In this document: positions 24,199 to 38,593 of the stretch, piece after piece
Layout: the number at the start of each line of letters is the position of its first letter
Numbering within the stretch: position 1 is the stretch's first letter
Origin: Oreocharis arfaki
Taxonomy: Eukaryota > Chordata > Aves > Passeriformes > Paramythiidae
Assembly (NCBI GenBank): GCA_013398015.1
Contig: VZRR01010414.1
Location: forward strand, 1 to 64,000
Direction of reading: 5' to 3'
DNA length: 64,000 nt
The notes under the pieces: model-generated
The model's input: only the letters and a program-made list of their open reading frames with translations
The model's database searches: none
What the model was told of the DNA's origin: nothing
Made by a program: the position numbers and the translations under genes

Positions 24199-27147
24199 AA
24201 AAGGACAAAGTTTCTCTGCATATATATTGGAAAGTGATATCTAATGCTGCTCTTGGACTCCTTTGCCGTAGATTAATGTGTTAATGTTAAACTGCTTCAG
24301 CTAAACCTGTCCTGTACGAGCCATCAGGACCTTCTGAGTTTCAAGGCAGTAGTTTTGCTTCATTTATATAAAAGGAGGCATTTGGCTTTGGCAGCCAAGA
24401 TGAACCAGGGCACTCAGATGTGGAAAAAGGCAAAAATTCTGCTATTAAATGTTACCATGTAATGCCAGCTTCTGTTACCACAGGTTTTGCTGACATTTAC
24501 CCACCACTCAGGATTTACAGAAGGCCAGAGAGGTGCAAAGCAAGGAGCAGAAGTGGGAGCCCTTTTCTTTGCCCTACCAGAAGCTGTATAACAATTCCTT
24601 TTTCTCTTTGGAAAACTGGAGGTCTTGACCCTACTGTGGGGCAGTAAGTGGCAGAAGGAGCAATGAATTTCAGGTGTAGTGTGTAAGGAAGAACAGATTT
24701 CATCTGGATCCATCCTTTACTGGCCACATTTTGCAGTTTGAGCCAGGTGATAGGTTCACTATATGAAAGCTGGTTTTGCTCAAGAATATGTTCCTATTTT
24801 TGCCTCCCTTCTAAGCATTTTTGAAGGCAAATCAAATGAGTCATAGGCTCAGATGCAGGTAGGTATACATTCACCACCGTGTGGAGAGAAGAAAGGATCG
24901 CAAGAAAAGACAAGGACAGAATGCAATCCTTGCTGATAACACAAACAAACAGAAAGCACTCTGAGACACATCAGTTGTTTTGACAATAGCCACTACCACA
25001 GGAACTGTGTGCTTCATTGGTTTATTGCAGAATAAAGGCCTGCCATTTCACACAGGTCTGATTAAGCAAGGTGACAGATCAGCTGTGGGCTATGTATTTA
25101 GCTACGAAGTTGGTGGATGTCTCTTCTATGTGCCTGACTGTAATAGACACATGAGAATAAAAATAGCTGTCTTACATATATTCATATCTATTGTCTGGTT
25201 TTCAAACCCTGGAGGACAAATGTGAGTTGTCATCTCCTTTTTCTCCCCTAAGTCAAACGGTTTTGAAACAGCAATGAATACCAGAATTAACAGCTCCAGA
25301 TTAGCCCAAAGATATGACTAAACTCAGTGGCAATGTTACAAGCCACAGCTTACAAAACAGATATAGAAGACACCAGCAAATTCTGCCTTAAAAGCACAAA
25401 ATGATTCTGAGGGATTTTACTTGAGAGTAGTTCCTATAGATTCTACAGAAAGGAAAAAAAAAGCAGGATGTCAAAAGAGATGACTGTGTAACCTTCCAAA
25501 GCAATACAACTTCCTATCTCTGCAACATTACTCACACACAAGAATGTAATTTTAACTTGATTTTAACTTGAACTCATTCTATTTCAAGGAAATTTACCTG
25601 ACAAGATTGTTTAAGGGGAACTTTTGCAAGTAAATTTTTCACTAATGCCTAGATAGACAACATGTTCCACTTTCTATCTTTATTTATTTCTTTATTTTAA
25701 GATCAGAAAGGCATTAAGGCTCTTGCAGCCAGCAATATGTAAACTGCAACATATAGCTGGCTGCAGCACAAACCTTGCTATTTTCTTCAAGGGTGGCTGA
25801 TAAAAGTTCCTCTTGTCCTGTTTTAACAAACACTGTCCTGTGGTGGATTCACTTTGCACAATGTTGGGATATTTGCAAGTACACAGCTACTTAACATTCC
25901 TGTACAGTCATGTCACCATATGAGCAGCAATAAATAATGTCACCCATACAGCTCAACAGACCAGTGCAAGGTTATTTATTTCTGGGCAGTCAATCCTGAG
26001 GCTTTTTAATGCATTGTGACTCTTAAACTCATCAGTAGATTACCCTCAAGGCAGAACAAATTAGAGAATCTGCTTGTTCTCTGTCATTGACAGACATAAC
26101 CATTTATAGCAAAACAAATTTGTACAAATTTAATAGACTGGGCATTTACAGTAAAAGAAATTCAGGTTTAATGATAAGAAAGCATGTTTATGCTCCACAA
26201 GGTAGTTAATATAGTTAGTTAATTGTCAGTAAAATTGTCAACACTTAATTCCTATAGTTTGCTAAAACTACTGGAGTTAAACTAGTAGTACTTTCTTCTT
26301 CTGTAAATAAATAGGATTTTTTCCTCATCAAAACAATTTAAGAGTTCCTTAAAATATTCATTTATCCAGTGGTTCATTGCAATTTGTGGCTGAGTGTGCA
26401 AACATTACATAAACGTGTTAAGTGAGTGTTAATGTGAGGGAAAAAAATCCCCAAACTATTCTTCAGAAGACTTTTACTATGAATCTTTAGCATCCTAAGA
26501 GCTATCACTAAACACACTGTTAAACTGCTAATTTATTTTGAAAGATATCATTCGATATTTACTAGACCCAGCACAAGAAGGAAATTATTTCGGTGTGTGC
26601 TTACAGTGGCATAATTAAAGCAAACACTTTCACAAGCAGCAGAATTAGGGGAAGCTGGTTTCTCATGGGCTCCTATTTCACAGATTTTTCTGGGTCTAAC
26701 AAAGAACAAGACTGAAATGATGCTTTCTTGAATTGGTTGTTCTTTCTCTTAGTATTCTAAACATAATATAATTGAACCCCTGAGTTAATTTGTAGGATAG
26801 GTTTGAAACTCTTTACAAGTTTGGCTGAAAATTTTTTGACATGTTGGAAAGGTAAAGGTGAGGTGGCAGTAGAAAACCACCAACAGGATTTCCTGCTTCC
26901 GGATGGAGTTTGTGTCTATCAGCCATTTGAGGCCAAGATCTCCAAGGGATCCAGCTGTTCAGTGACAAATTAAGATCCCTGATTCCCAGGCCCCCAGCAC
27001 ATCAGATGTACTCTCTGTATGAGATCAGATACATGGAGGAAACAGCCAATTATCACAGCAGTGAATGTTGCAGCCGGGGTTTGGTAGTACAGAGGCTACA
27101 ACCTTCTGAAAGCATCTCTGGCTGAGAGCTGCACGGCAGGGCCACTG
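24199..27147. other. Non-coding unique DNA, no gene seen
   Basis: AT-rich sequence without recognisable genes. A tandem ATTTTAACTTG pair sits near 25550-25571. The stretch 26190-26260 is rich in TTAAT/TTAGTTAAT motifs. No interspersed repeat was recognised. Confidence 0.55.
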
Positions 27148-27250
27148 CACACACACACACATACACACACACAGAGACACACACAGACATACACACACAC
27201 CCACACACACCCACACCCACTCACACACACCCACACCCACACACACACAC
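27148..27250. repeat. CA-rich compound microsatellite ending at a gap
   Basis: The tract is built of CACA runs interrupted by ATACA, CAGAGACA, CACCCACA and CTCACA units. It runs directly into the N run, so its true length is unknown. The minus-strand frame reads as a valine/cysteine/tryptophan repeat, which is an artefact of the dinucleotide. Confidence 0.97.
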
Positions 27251-27335
27251 NNNNNNNNNNNNNNNNNNNNNNNNNNNNNNNNNNNNNNNNNNNNNNNNNN
27301 NNNNNNNNNNNNNNNNNNNNNNNNNNNNNNNNNNN
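27251..27335. other. Assembly gap (85 N)
   Basis: A run of N follows the CA-rich microsatellite, a usual cause of sequencing and assembly failure. Sequence resumes with GTGTTCAGG and is GC-richer for about 200 bp. No repeat tract is visible on the right side, so the missing sequence probably includes the end of the microsatellite. Confidence 0.99.
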
Positions 27336-30300
27336 GTGTTCAGGTTTTTTATATGGGGTCAGTAGGGGTGGGGAGAAAACATCAGGGACCAATAGTCTGA
27401 GGGCACGGGGGTGGTACACAGGCGGGGCTAGGGAAAGGGGAGCAGAACAAGGCATCCTGGTCCCTGGCATCCTGGGACACCTTTTGGTCTCCCTAGCCCA
27501 GAGAGTGTGGCCAGGGCACATCCAGGGGCTGCTGCAGCTACAGGCTCACAGGCTCCCACAAGTGAATCTATCACTTCAGCACTCCAGAGGCTATTTACAG
27601 TAATTTAGTGGCAGTGAGACCACTCAGCTACTGGATCAACTGCACCAGTGTCACAAGATCCATCCCCTGTTGGAGCAGGATTGCCTCTCTCCTGAGCATC
27701 AGAGAGTTCAGTTCCGTGGGCTTCAGGCAGGTGATTTTCAGATGTGGATGTGTGTCAGGAAGATGACACAGTTGAAATGATTTCTTTTCTTTAGACCCAC
27801 ACTGAAAAGCTTCCTTTTCTTAGGGACTAATAAAAAAGTTAAGTTTTGATCCCTTGGTCTAAAGAGGCAGATAAGACATATTCTTGAACTTCAAAAACCT
27901 CTGAAAGTTTCCTGTAGTTTTCTATAAATATTTTAACAAAGAAGAAGTGTTTGTTTTCCTTTTCCTTTTTAACCTAAAGACTTGCTCAGATTAGACACCT
28001 TATAGAGACCTATTTTGTTTATATGTAGTCATTTTTGCATGGTGTTAAAAAAGCATTTTTCATTTAACACTGCTTATTAAGATTGCATTCTTGCATTTTC
28101 CTGTACAACAGGTAACAGGAGTGTCAGTCACCTCATCACAACCTCATTTACCATTAAATTTAAAAAGGGAAGACCATAAACATAGAAATTATTCTTAGTC
28201 TTGCTATTCTTCAGCCAAAACACTGTCACCTCAAAAATCAGAGAAATCATTTCGTAGCTGTTTCTTGAGGTTTCAAGCCGATTTTTACAAACAAAATGAT
28301 CCAAAGATCCACAGACATACATTCGTTTGCAAAAATGATTCATCCTTGCACAAAAAATACACTTAGGTGGAGGAACCAAGAATCTGAACAAGATTCTACA
28401 TGAAAATAAACCTGGACACTTCATTTATTGACATGACTTAGTATTTAAAAATTTCTCTTTTAATTCAAAGCCAGGAAATTTTAGTCTTTTCGGTGCTGTC
28501 TTTGCAAGGAAAGGAGAAGAAACTGTCCATGCCTTGTACAGAGGCTTCCTTAGCAAATTTGCAGGAACTATTTCTTCTAAAGTGCAATCTCATGCTGAGG
28601 TGCCCAAAACAGTCCAATTCCATGTTTGCTACAGATCTGCAAGGAGAAGAAATCTCTGAATCAATTCTATTGATTTCTGAGCTCTCAACACCTGTGTAAA
28701 GTTCTGCTAGTCTGGCATTTAGCCCTGTTATTTTATTGCTATTTTAGGTGATTTTTCATTGGTATCAGCTCTGGGCTGTCACTGTTTCATCAGGAAGCAG
28801 CAGTAGCAGGACTGTGACCCTGTCAGTCAAGTGCTGCCTACACACAGAGCTGGCTGTGGGCACTCCCCTTTCCCATTTTGCTGCTCCTTTCCTATGAAAT
28901 TTCACCACTGCTTTGCCTATAATAAGGACAAAACAAGCCCAAACATTTGATAAGGAAGCAGAATAAAGGCTCTCTTTATTGGCAACATTTTCCTGATCCG
29001 TGGTTTATTACATATACTACCTAATTCAGGTTCAAAGGAAAGCTTCACTCGCCATATCCTTTATGTGGTTTGAGGCAAAGATAACCTTAAAAAAAAAAAC
29101 AAACCTGAAAATTTTATTCTAAATGTAGTTGGGTACATATCTTTCCCCCAAAAAAGTCTCCTTAGTATTTTAAAATCGTTATAGAACACCTTTCTTTTCT
29201 CTTTTTGGTTTCAGAAGGGTTTTTCTTCTCAGAAAAATAAAACTGAATTGTTTGAAAACCAGTTTTTATAATCTGTTTTAGCACTTCAAGAGAATTAAGG
29301 AAGATGAAATTTCAAGAGTGTATATACCCCCACCGAGAGATTTAAAAAAATATTTGGGAAAATGCTAAATTAAATTGTTTTTTTCAAGGCTTTCAAAGAG
29401 GACTAACTACAGAGAGCCCCACAGATACTCAACTTACAAGATATTGCTTACCAACTAAACCAAAATCCCATTAAAGCTTTGCATCCCATACTTCTCCAAG
29501 TCACAATCTGCTGTCACTGGACATGTCTGGCACACAGCAATTTAATCTGCTTGCTAATGCCAGTCCCATGGGGGACTTTGAGCACATGGCCAGAGATCTT
29601 AAATTGAATCTGTCTTCAACCAAAAGCCACAGTACGGAGGGGAGAGCACAAAGGGCTGAGATCATAAAGATCTGTGTTTGCTGAGAAGCTGAGCTGATGG
29701 GTAACACTGGGCTGAGAGAGCTTTCAACTATTCAATGGTCAGGCACAACTGCCAAAATCCCAATTTGATCAGAGGCAGCTGTGATTTGCTATTGACTGCA
29801 ACAACAGGGCCTGGCTTCTCCCAGAGACTTCTTCCCTATTGTGCATCAATTTGAAGCCCAGGGCAGGAGGGATACGTGCCAGCAAAACCACAAAGACCAG
29901 CAAGAGATACTAAGAAATATTATTTCAATTATTTTCTGACAGTATTTTAAGCCCAAATTCCATATTGTAACTGCTTTGAAAATCAGCCCTACATCCATAA
30001 GCCTAATTTTAAAAAAGTAAACTATTTACAGTTTCTCCCACTCAGTTTGATCTACTGCTAAAAGTAACAGAATTTCTGTCCTACTTTGAACAGATATTGG
30101 TTCTCTAAGCCTTGAATGGATCACAATAATCCAGAAATAAACACTTTAGAACATAGTAGGGGGCACAGGAAAAAAAATTAAAAACCAAGCCTACCAATTA
30201 TAATCTTTGTTGCTCCTCATTTACTTTGATACACTTGGTTGTTTATATTTCAGCTGAATGATTCCAAACAATAAAGCTAACACACCAAAGCTGTGGCCTG

Positions 30301-33300
30301 TCAGTACATGTTTTAAGAGTGTCAGAAATTTGACTAGTTAAGAAAAATGGCTTTGCTACAGAGTGCCCAGAGTTACTGTATGCCAGAGCAGTTCAGGACT
30401 CCATTTTCCTGATCAAATAATTAATCATCATCTTCATACTTTAACTGAAGGATGGTTCCCTCATACCTAATAGTCACACTGGCATACTTTTTAATGATAT
30501 TTAACAGGTTAAATAGTTGACATATATACTTTCTAAAAAATAGGTTTTATTTTATATTTATGTATTCCAAAATATACTTTAAATTAGTCAATGATTCAAG
30601 AGCTCTAAAATTCACTTTAAACTCCAGTGAAGTCAACAGAAAGACTCTCCCCAAAACAGATATTGACTGGGATCATCACTATACATTTGAAATATCTCTT
30701 CTGAAAAGCACAGAAGCCTCTCTTCTAAAAAGCCCACGTTGTGTGCCTACAAACAAGTTCCCCATGGAGCTCCTGTTTTATTAAAGAGGATTCTTAGACA
30801 AAGACCTGGCATGACAATTGTCACTGTGAAGAAGATATCTGGTATGGCCTCGAGATTTACCTTCAGTATTTGACAAACAATTGATTTATAGAACTGGAAG
30901 TAGATTACCCTAACATAACAATTGTTCCATGCAATGGTCTATAAAACTAACACTGAAATATAACCTGGCAGCTGTCAATCAGCTATGGACTTGGAAGATA
31001 TGTCCTTTGACATAATTCAGTTTCAGATATCCCTGGCTGTTGTGGGGGTCAGTGAGGTCACTCACTGTTTGAATAATAGCTGTCTTACAAAAATCTCATG
31101 AAAATATGTTCCCAGATGATTTTACCAGTGAAATTTCTATCCTGCTTTTAAAAAGCATATGGAATCAAGGTGACAATCTTTTATTCTTCTAGAACTGAAA
31201 AATTAAAGGATTATGCTTTTTATTTATTCCATTTCATAAAGAGTATCATATTTAGTAATCTCTTTAGTCCTTTCTTAGCAAGCATGGAATTTCAATGTTA
31301 CAAATCCTTATTCATGAAAAAAGTAAGATTTTTAAAATGTTTTCCAGAATAAAGTATGAGAGAGAGGACACATTTGATGGCTCCAGCCATGGGAACTTCC
31401 AGCAGCATCCCACTGAACCTTGTAATTGATTTCCCTACAGGGTTCCCTCAGTTTGCTACAGACACCAGCTGCCTGTGGAGACACAGGACGTGAGGTGAGA
31501 GGAAGAAGCCTCAGCTATGAGAGCTCAGATTTGTCATGTGCCTGGGAATGCCTCTGTAGGTCCCTCCAGCACAACCATTTCTTCTGCAACAAAAATACAA
31601 ATCCAGACCTCAGATCATTTTTCGTGCCTGGGGAAGAGAAAGAAGAATAAAAAATATTTGCAGGAAATAGATTATATGTTTTCAAGTCCAAGTTGAGTAT
31701 TTATGTTACACTCACCACTGGAAGCCAAGTGCTTTTCAAATTGGGAAAGTGAATCATCACAAACATTTAGAGTTAAATCTGTATATTTCAAGTCATTGGT
31801 TGACAATGGATTTCTCTGCTAGTGCTAAATCAGATCTTATGGTACTGTGGCACTCTGGCAGAAAATTGGAGTATTTATCAAAATATTTTTCACCCTGCTT
31901 CTCATCAAAATTTCCGTGGGTTTTTGTACAGCTGTATTGGATTTACTATTCCAAGGAAGCAGCAGAAGATCCCTCAAAGATGTACAAATCATCAGCCCTG
32001 TGTGTCATTGGGAGGTAAAAGGAAGTGAAAATATTACGAATCTAATCTGGATTTTTCCTATAAAATAGGAGCATATAAAATATATCATGTTCTAGTTACT
32101 AAGAATCAATAAAGGTTTCTGCAAGAATAATATTTCCTTTCTACCAAAGTAGACTTTCCAAACCTGATAAGAGGGTTCAGACTTTTTCTTATTATTTCTT
32201 TCCTCTTCCCCAGTAAGGACACCTGCAGGATAAATTGTGTGAAATACTGTAGTTAGTCTACAAAAGGGTATACCTGATTTTTTTTTCAATATTTGGCACA
32301 AAGAAGTTATTCCATGTCACTGCAAGGGTTGTTTCAGGGAATATTTAATTATGACAATAGTGGACTTCTAACTTTACATTTCAAAATTTATAATTTGCAC
32401 AAAAGGACGATTATTTTTATGCTTTGGGGTTAATTTTGCAATGTAAACTTTCTAATATTTGTTTAGCTTATATCTCCAGCATTATTAATACAGAAATTAT
32501 GTACTAAAATTCTCTTCTTTAGAGCTTTGAAAAGATTTAAAATGGTGAAAATGTCTGGGACCATGAAAGTTATACAAAAACGGACCAAACCAGAGACACC
32601 AACGAGCACAAATTTCTCCTAAAACAGCGCTAAAGAGATGTATTGCAGAAAACCAGGAATTTCTCGAAATTCTTTCAAGCACTCCCACAGTCATTAGCAT
32701 TTTCATAAAATTAACTTGCAGAAGACTCTCCTAGTAAAATTAGAATCCTTTTTTTCTGTGGCAGCAAAGTCTATTAGGGATATTGATAAAAGGGAAGACA
32801 CTTCTGAGCTATTATTCCGCAGCACTAATAGCTTTCCATGGCTGAAGATTAGCTACAATGAAGTATCCATGAGCATTGCAAATCCAGCTCTGTGCTCACC
32901 ACTCCAGATCAGGCTGTTCAATTACATTCAGGAAGTAGATGAAGCATTGGTAGATGTGTATGAGTTAGACTGTACACAACACATGAAATTATCACCATTA
33001 TTAGCAGGATGTAAATATCTGAAGCAAAAATATGGATAACAAACTGCTTATAACGTCAGCATCTTTCATAAAATAGAGGGTCTCATGCATAATCCAGACA
33101 CAAGCAATACTGACTCCTACTTAACTGAAGACAGGCCATTATTTTTCCCTCTCACCCTTTCAAAGGGATAAACAGCAGAAGGTTACAAGCCTATTTGTGC
33201 TGTCTGGGATCCAAGTACATCAGGCACACATGTAAAAAGTGAATAAATCTGAGTTCTTATCTACCTCAATATTCCTGTCAAAATCCACCAGTCTCTTCCA

Positions 33301-36300
33301 ATGCAACACCTTTGCAAGTTGTCACTGAACCAACTTTTTCTTCAGTGACAGTAGTCCTAAAGTTTTAGTCCTAGGATTATTCTAGAATTAAATATTTTTC
33401 TAAAGATGAAAATGAAATTTCCTTCTTTCAGGCCTTCCCACCTTTCTCCTACAGAACCAGGGCTGAAAATGCAGAGAGCCACAAGCAGAGCCCTCGTGGA
33501 GTCTGTGTGCAGGCTCTTCATTACAGAACAGACCTCAGGGATCCTTGTTACTTCTGGGTTTGTCTTGCCACACACACAAAGCTCACCTGGAGAGAGCTAT
33601 TCTGTGAGAGGAATATTTCCTGTTCTTCAAATTATAAGGCCCTTTTGCCTTCCTGTTTAGGCAAGCCACAATAACTCTCTTTTGTTGCTGCTTCACAAAG
33701 AAGGCAAAACTTCTATCAACCACTTCATGTCACTGCATATCAACTGTGCCTCACACAGAGCCAGTTTCACTGCAGCTTTCTTCCCGTATGTGATAAGATA
33801 CATGTGAAAGGCTTATTTGTTTTTCTTTTTTTGCTTGGTCAGTCAAATTGTCCAGCACTGGGCTTTGCAAGGCTGCATCTACCTCTTTCAGCCTCCATTT
33901 GACAAATTTCAGTACATTCAAACCACAGTGCAGAGCACAAATTATTCTGCAGCCGCAAAACTTCCGTGCAGAGTCTGGCTGCCTGTTCAGTTCTGGTCAT
34001 CAAACTTCTTGTGACATCTCCAAATTCCTCAGTGTAAGTCCCTGCACGTGGTGTGCACATAACCTGCAGGGAGCACTGGTGATGCCTGATCTGCCAGCTC
34101 CAAACACACAACTGCGTCCATGATTTTCCCCTTTCTCTTTCCCCTTTAGGATGAGGGTGGGAATCTCTGTGGAGAGGGAGGCAAAAGAACTTGGTCCCAC
34201 CTCCTTTGCCATCTCGGGGAAGTGACCACAAGAAACTATTTCTACTTCATTCTTACATTGGGCTGTGATGAAAATGAAAGCTCATTCTAAAGGACAAAAT
34301 TGAAGTTTTCAGAAAACACCTGTAATTCCAACAGAGAGCTTTTTAAAACTTCTGTTGCTTTTCAAAAACCAGCACTTGGCCCATTCACTGCAAACTATTG
34401 AAACACTTTAAAATCTTTGGGCCTTCCCTAGATTTTGTGTAATCAGATTAAATGGATGCAGTTGGTGCAGACTATTTCAAAACTATTTGAAATACTACTT
34501 CCATTTCTTAGAGTGCAGGGGAGATGAACAACTGAAAGACCATTTATAGAAATGTCATTTCAGCTAAAATGGATGCAGCAAACCTCAGTGGGTAAAGGTA
34601 GTAATAACAATGCAATATCTTTGCCAAAAGCCAAATGTTGCTTAGAGAATTCTTTTTCTACAGAAAAAGTCTATTTGAATTGAGAGGATGTCTTAATACT
34701 TGAGATGAAAGAGCATTTCAATGAGACAGAACCAATTTCAGTAATTATTAACTCCTTACAACTGGGGATAATATGCGAGTCAGGTCTTTTGTTGTTGTTG
34801 TTTTTTTTAATGCAGGCAATGCAAACATTTAAAGGTAGAAACAAACAGAATATTGCTATAGAGTCTTTCAAAATGGCATAGGAAAGCAAGCTCCAGAAAG
34901 AGGTGGATCCACCAAGCAGTATGTTGATAACAGTTCAGACTCTTCCAGCCTCACCTTACAAGGTCACTAAATTTGCTTTCGGTCATACATAATTATTCAA
35001 TTTCTTTTTCATGCCATTTTCCTTAAAACTGGTGAGGAAACTAAAGGTTTCTGCTCATCCCCTCTTCCACAAGCAGAACAAATGAGGAAATAGAAGTGTG
35101 GCTTTTTAAATTTCAGTTTTCTCAGGCAAGCAGAGCATTTATCTTCCCCCCTCAGGGTAGAATAGGAATCACATGTGTACTGGAGTAAATGACTCATGAT
35201 AGCAAGGGAGTAGAATAATCACCCATTTCCATTCCAATGGCTGCTGCAGCCCTTTTCTCTATGAACAGGGCAAATGAGGGAAGACATGGAAACCTCTGAA
35301 GCTGCCACTACCATTCTGCAAGGATTCCTTCCCACAAGAGATGAGCTGAAGGAAAATGAGAGCAGTATCAGAGATCTCTCCCTCTTTCCCTCACACACAA
35401 CTGGCTGGATTCCTCACAAATTTTTCAATGCCAGCAATTGGTCTTTCAAAAATAAACTGAAAAGACCCAGAATAAAACTCCTGGTTTTCAGTTTACTGAA
35501 AATAAGGCACGAAATTAGGATATTTTATAGCTTTTGCATTGCAGGGCTTTTGTTAGAGTTCAGCATGAGGAAACAAGCAAAGACGTAACTTTGATTTGTG
35601 TGCACTGGCAAGTTTCCCAGCACAGTAGTAGAAACAGCAGGAGCTGGAACTTAAGACATGCAGCCAAGCATGGAGCCTCACCTGGGAAAAGGAAAGGAAA
35701 AAAAAAAGAAACAAAAAACCCAAAACTAACCAACCAACCGACTGACCAAAGAACAAACCCTCAAAAAAACAGAACAAAGCAGAGCAAAACAATTTGCTGT
35801 AGTAACAAAGCAACAGCAGGGAAAAGTTGGGTAGTTTGCATTGTCAGTGACCAAGCCATGAGAGAGTCACACTCAGTGAAAGACCTTTAAGTTCTTAGGA
35901 TGTTACATTACTTTAATAACAGCAGACATTTAGCTTGTTTTAAATCGCTCTGTCAAGGTCCTGAGTAAAAAAATTCAGTAAGAGAAAACAATGCTATTGA
36001 TTTTTTTGCCTCCTCTTTACAGCTAATGGCTCTAAATACCACCCTTAAATATTTGTTGGGGGTTTTTTTTTGTGGGATGTCTTTATTTTCCAATACGAAC
36101 TAAAAGCTTTTCGCCTCGGTGTGTAGGTACTTAAAATGTCTAAATAATACAGTATGCATGAATCTCATTTTCAGGTCTGTACCCTAAGGATTCCTACTGG
36201 AAGACTAGAAAATTTCATCGAGACATTGCCAGACAATATGGCAATCTGCCACATACACTGGGTTTTGGTACTAAAGCACAGTTGTGCTGCAAAGTACAAC

Positions 36301-37726
36301 AGAAAGAGAAATCTTGGTCTTTCTTTAATGCAGCAAGGCTTTTTAGGGAAAAAAAAAAAGGTTTTGTTGTTGTTTCTGGTTTGTTTTGGGGTTTTTGTTA
36401 CAACAGGATCTGAGTTCTGTAAATAAAAGCCCTCCCATTCTCTTAACTGCCCTTAAATGAAAAACAGTACGACACTAACTTGGGCCTTTTAAGTAAAGGG
36501 TCAGATTTCAGGATATTCAACAAAATTATCTCCCCCTGCCTCAAACAGCCTTCTTCAAAGTTGGCTGAAATGGTTCTATAAGAAAAACACATAATAATAC
36601 AAAAAATACAAAATACAAATAATCTTTTTTTGCAGAAGAAAGCATTTCCTTCCTTCCTATGGTTTCGAATACCAGGGAAAACTAACAAAGCGAAGATTGC
36701 ATGAAAGGATCCTCACAGAAAGGACAATAATATCTGCCAGGAATAGCATCTGGCCTATATATCTCTAAATAGGATCTCTGCCTGGGTCCTGCACACAGGA
36801 GCTGCCACTGTCCTTGTCCTGAGCTCCATCCCGAGCTGTTGCAGGGCACAGGGAGGGAGCAGCTCAGCTCAGCCCTTCCCAGACACAGTGATGCCACCTG
36901 TTACACTGCCACAGGCACAGGCTCCTCTGGGTTACCTGAGCACATTCCTCCAGACAGAGCTTTATTCCTGGGCACCTGTGCCTCAACCCTGCCCGCTTCT
37001 GTTTTAAGTGGCAGGGCCTTCTGAATTTTAAATACCGTGGGAATGACAAAACTTTCCAGCTCCCCTTTTTACTCCATGCATTGCTGTAAAAACCCCATGC
37101 TTTGATGGAAGAGAGGTCTCACATCCTTTTGGGAAGTAACACACCAGTTCTCAGGTCTTAAAAGATATGCAGGTGAACTCAGGTGGGGGCAGGAACATTA
37201 TGGGACATTACAAAATCAGCAGTGCTATCCTGAAACCCAAATATTGTATAAGTATTACAAAGCATCCTAAATTAGGGCATCAAATAAAAAGGCTATTACA
37301 AATTATTCTTGAGCACACAACCAGTTGTTACTTTTTCCCCTATCAGCGTTTAGCACCTACAAATCAAAAATCACTAAATAATCTGATAATTTTCATATAC
37401 AAATTGTTACTTACTTTAGCAATGCCCTAACATGGCACTCTTCCTGTCTTAAAACAGGAATTAACTTCTCAACTACATATTGCAAAACTGCTAAGGCTGA
37501 GAAAGCAGTTTGCAAGCAAGCAGCAGAAGCAGCAGTAGTGCTGGTTATACAACTCTGTTACACACAGGCTGATTTGCAGAACTACAAAGAGTACCAGGAA
37601 GAATCTCTTGACTCTTCATTTAAGTTCAACTCTATTGGAGATGGAACGCCAACATGCCACTGAAAATGGAGTATGGTGAAATAGTGACATCCACGGCCCG
37701 ACAGAGCAAAATGAACTGAGTCATGG
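27336..37726. other. Non-coding unique DNA, no gene seen
   Basis: No supported gene in this stretch. The first 200 bp after the gap are GC-rich. Frames such as 107 codons at 32716-33039 (plus) and 130 codons at 33839-34231 (minus) are unrecognised. Low-complexity spots include GTT repeats and a T run near 34790-34808, an A/C-rich tract at about 35690-35790, and T/G-rich stretches near 36051-36072 and 36350-36400. No CR1 or LTR was recognised. Confidence 0.55.
35690..35790. repeat. A/C-rich low-complexity tract
   Basis: The tract consists of a GGAAA-type start, a long A run, then ACCAACCAACC units and CAAAGCAGAGCAAAAC-like sequence. It has no fixed unit along its whole length. It produces the lysine/asparagine/threonine-rich plus frame at 35534-35890 and the phenylalanine-rich minus frame at 35553-35813, neither of which should be read as a gene. 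Confidence 0.75.
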
Positions 37727-38593
37727 CAGTTCCCTGTGATCCATCCTGCTGCTCTGCCTTCTGAGCCTAATTTTCCATTGTGAAGCCTTGGATCTGCACC
37801 CTGTGGCCACGGGAGCTGCATTTTGGATGGTATGTAAATTCCACAGCTGTTCACAGGATACTCACTACATCCAGCCTTAAGTGAAAAACAGTGGTACAAG
37901 AACTAAGGAGCATTCCCAAAAGGTCACTCTCAAAACAGACACAGAGCTAAGGAAAAAAGACAAAGCAGACCTTCTGTGATCCCAGGTGGCACCTCAATTA
38001 CAAGACTATCTTTTCTTGTGACTGCAAAGATCCTCTTTTGAAGGATTATACTTTTTGGCAAAACTGCAAGCTTTCTGCAATGAAATTAAGTGGCAGTAGT
38101 CAGAGATATTAGTATGAAATCACTCAGCCATTTTAAACACCTGCCGCAATCTTGCTGCAAGTGTCAAAGGCACATTTTAATATAAAAATTTGTAAAAAAC
38201 AATCAATAAATTTTCATTACGTTGACTTAGGATGTCCATCAAAATGAATCTTTTACATTTACAGAAAGCATCTACAGCCCTGACACAGCGGCTTTCTGAC
38301 CTGCTGTGCCTGAAAGCCTCTGGGAGCAAGTCCACAACTCAGCTCCCTGACTGCTCACTCCAGCTACAAGACACAGCGGGCATACAAACCAAAAACCTGC
38401 ATTTTTATTTCCTGCAGGGATTAATAAATTTTACACAACACTGATACAGATGATAAATGGAGGATTTGACATATTTGTTGTGTCAGCCCTATTGTTTGGC
38501 AGCACATAGCTAAAAACAACCCTTAAGACTGCAGAGTAAGGCTGAGGCTCAAAAGTTTGCTTTTAATTTTGGATTTCACCTCTGAAAGTGGAG
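37727..38593 (+). repeat. Left copy of a perfect 867-bp direct duplication
   Basis: Every base from CAGTTCCCTGTGAT at 37727 to GAAAGTGGAG at 38593 is repeated at 39107-39973, an offset of exactly 1380. I compared the copies line by line and saw no difference. This copy stops at the gap edge. Upstream the copies differ (TCATGG here, TGCTCT there). The content is unique AT-rich DNA with no gene. The 70-codon frame starting MSIKMNLLHLQKAS occurs identically in both copies but is unrecognised. An unmerged contig overlap is the simplest explanation; a very recent tandem duplication is the alternative. Confidence 0.95.

Noticed and set aside
27025..27521. Minus-strand frames rich in valine, cysteine and tryptophan
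   Set aside because: They are translations of the CA microsatellite and the adjacent N run.
32716..33039. 107-codon plus-strand frame
   Set aside because: It looks somewhat protein-like but matches no family I recognise, and it sits in AT-rich non-coding sequence. It is about the length chance allows in 64 kb read in six frames.
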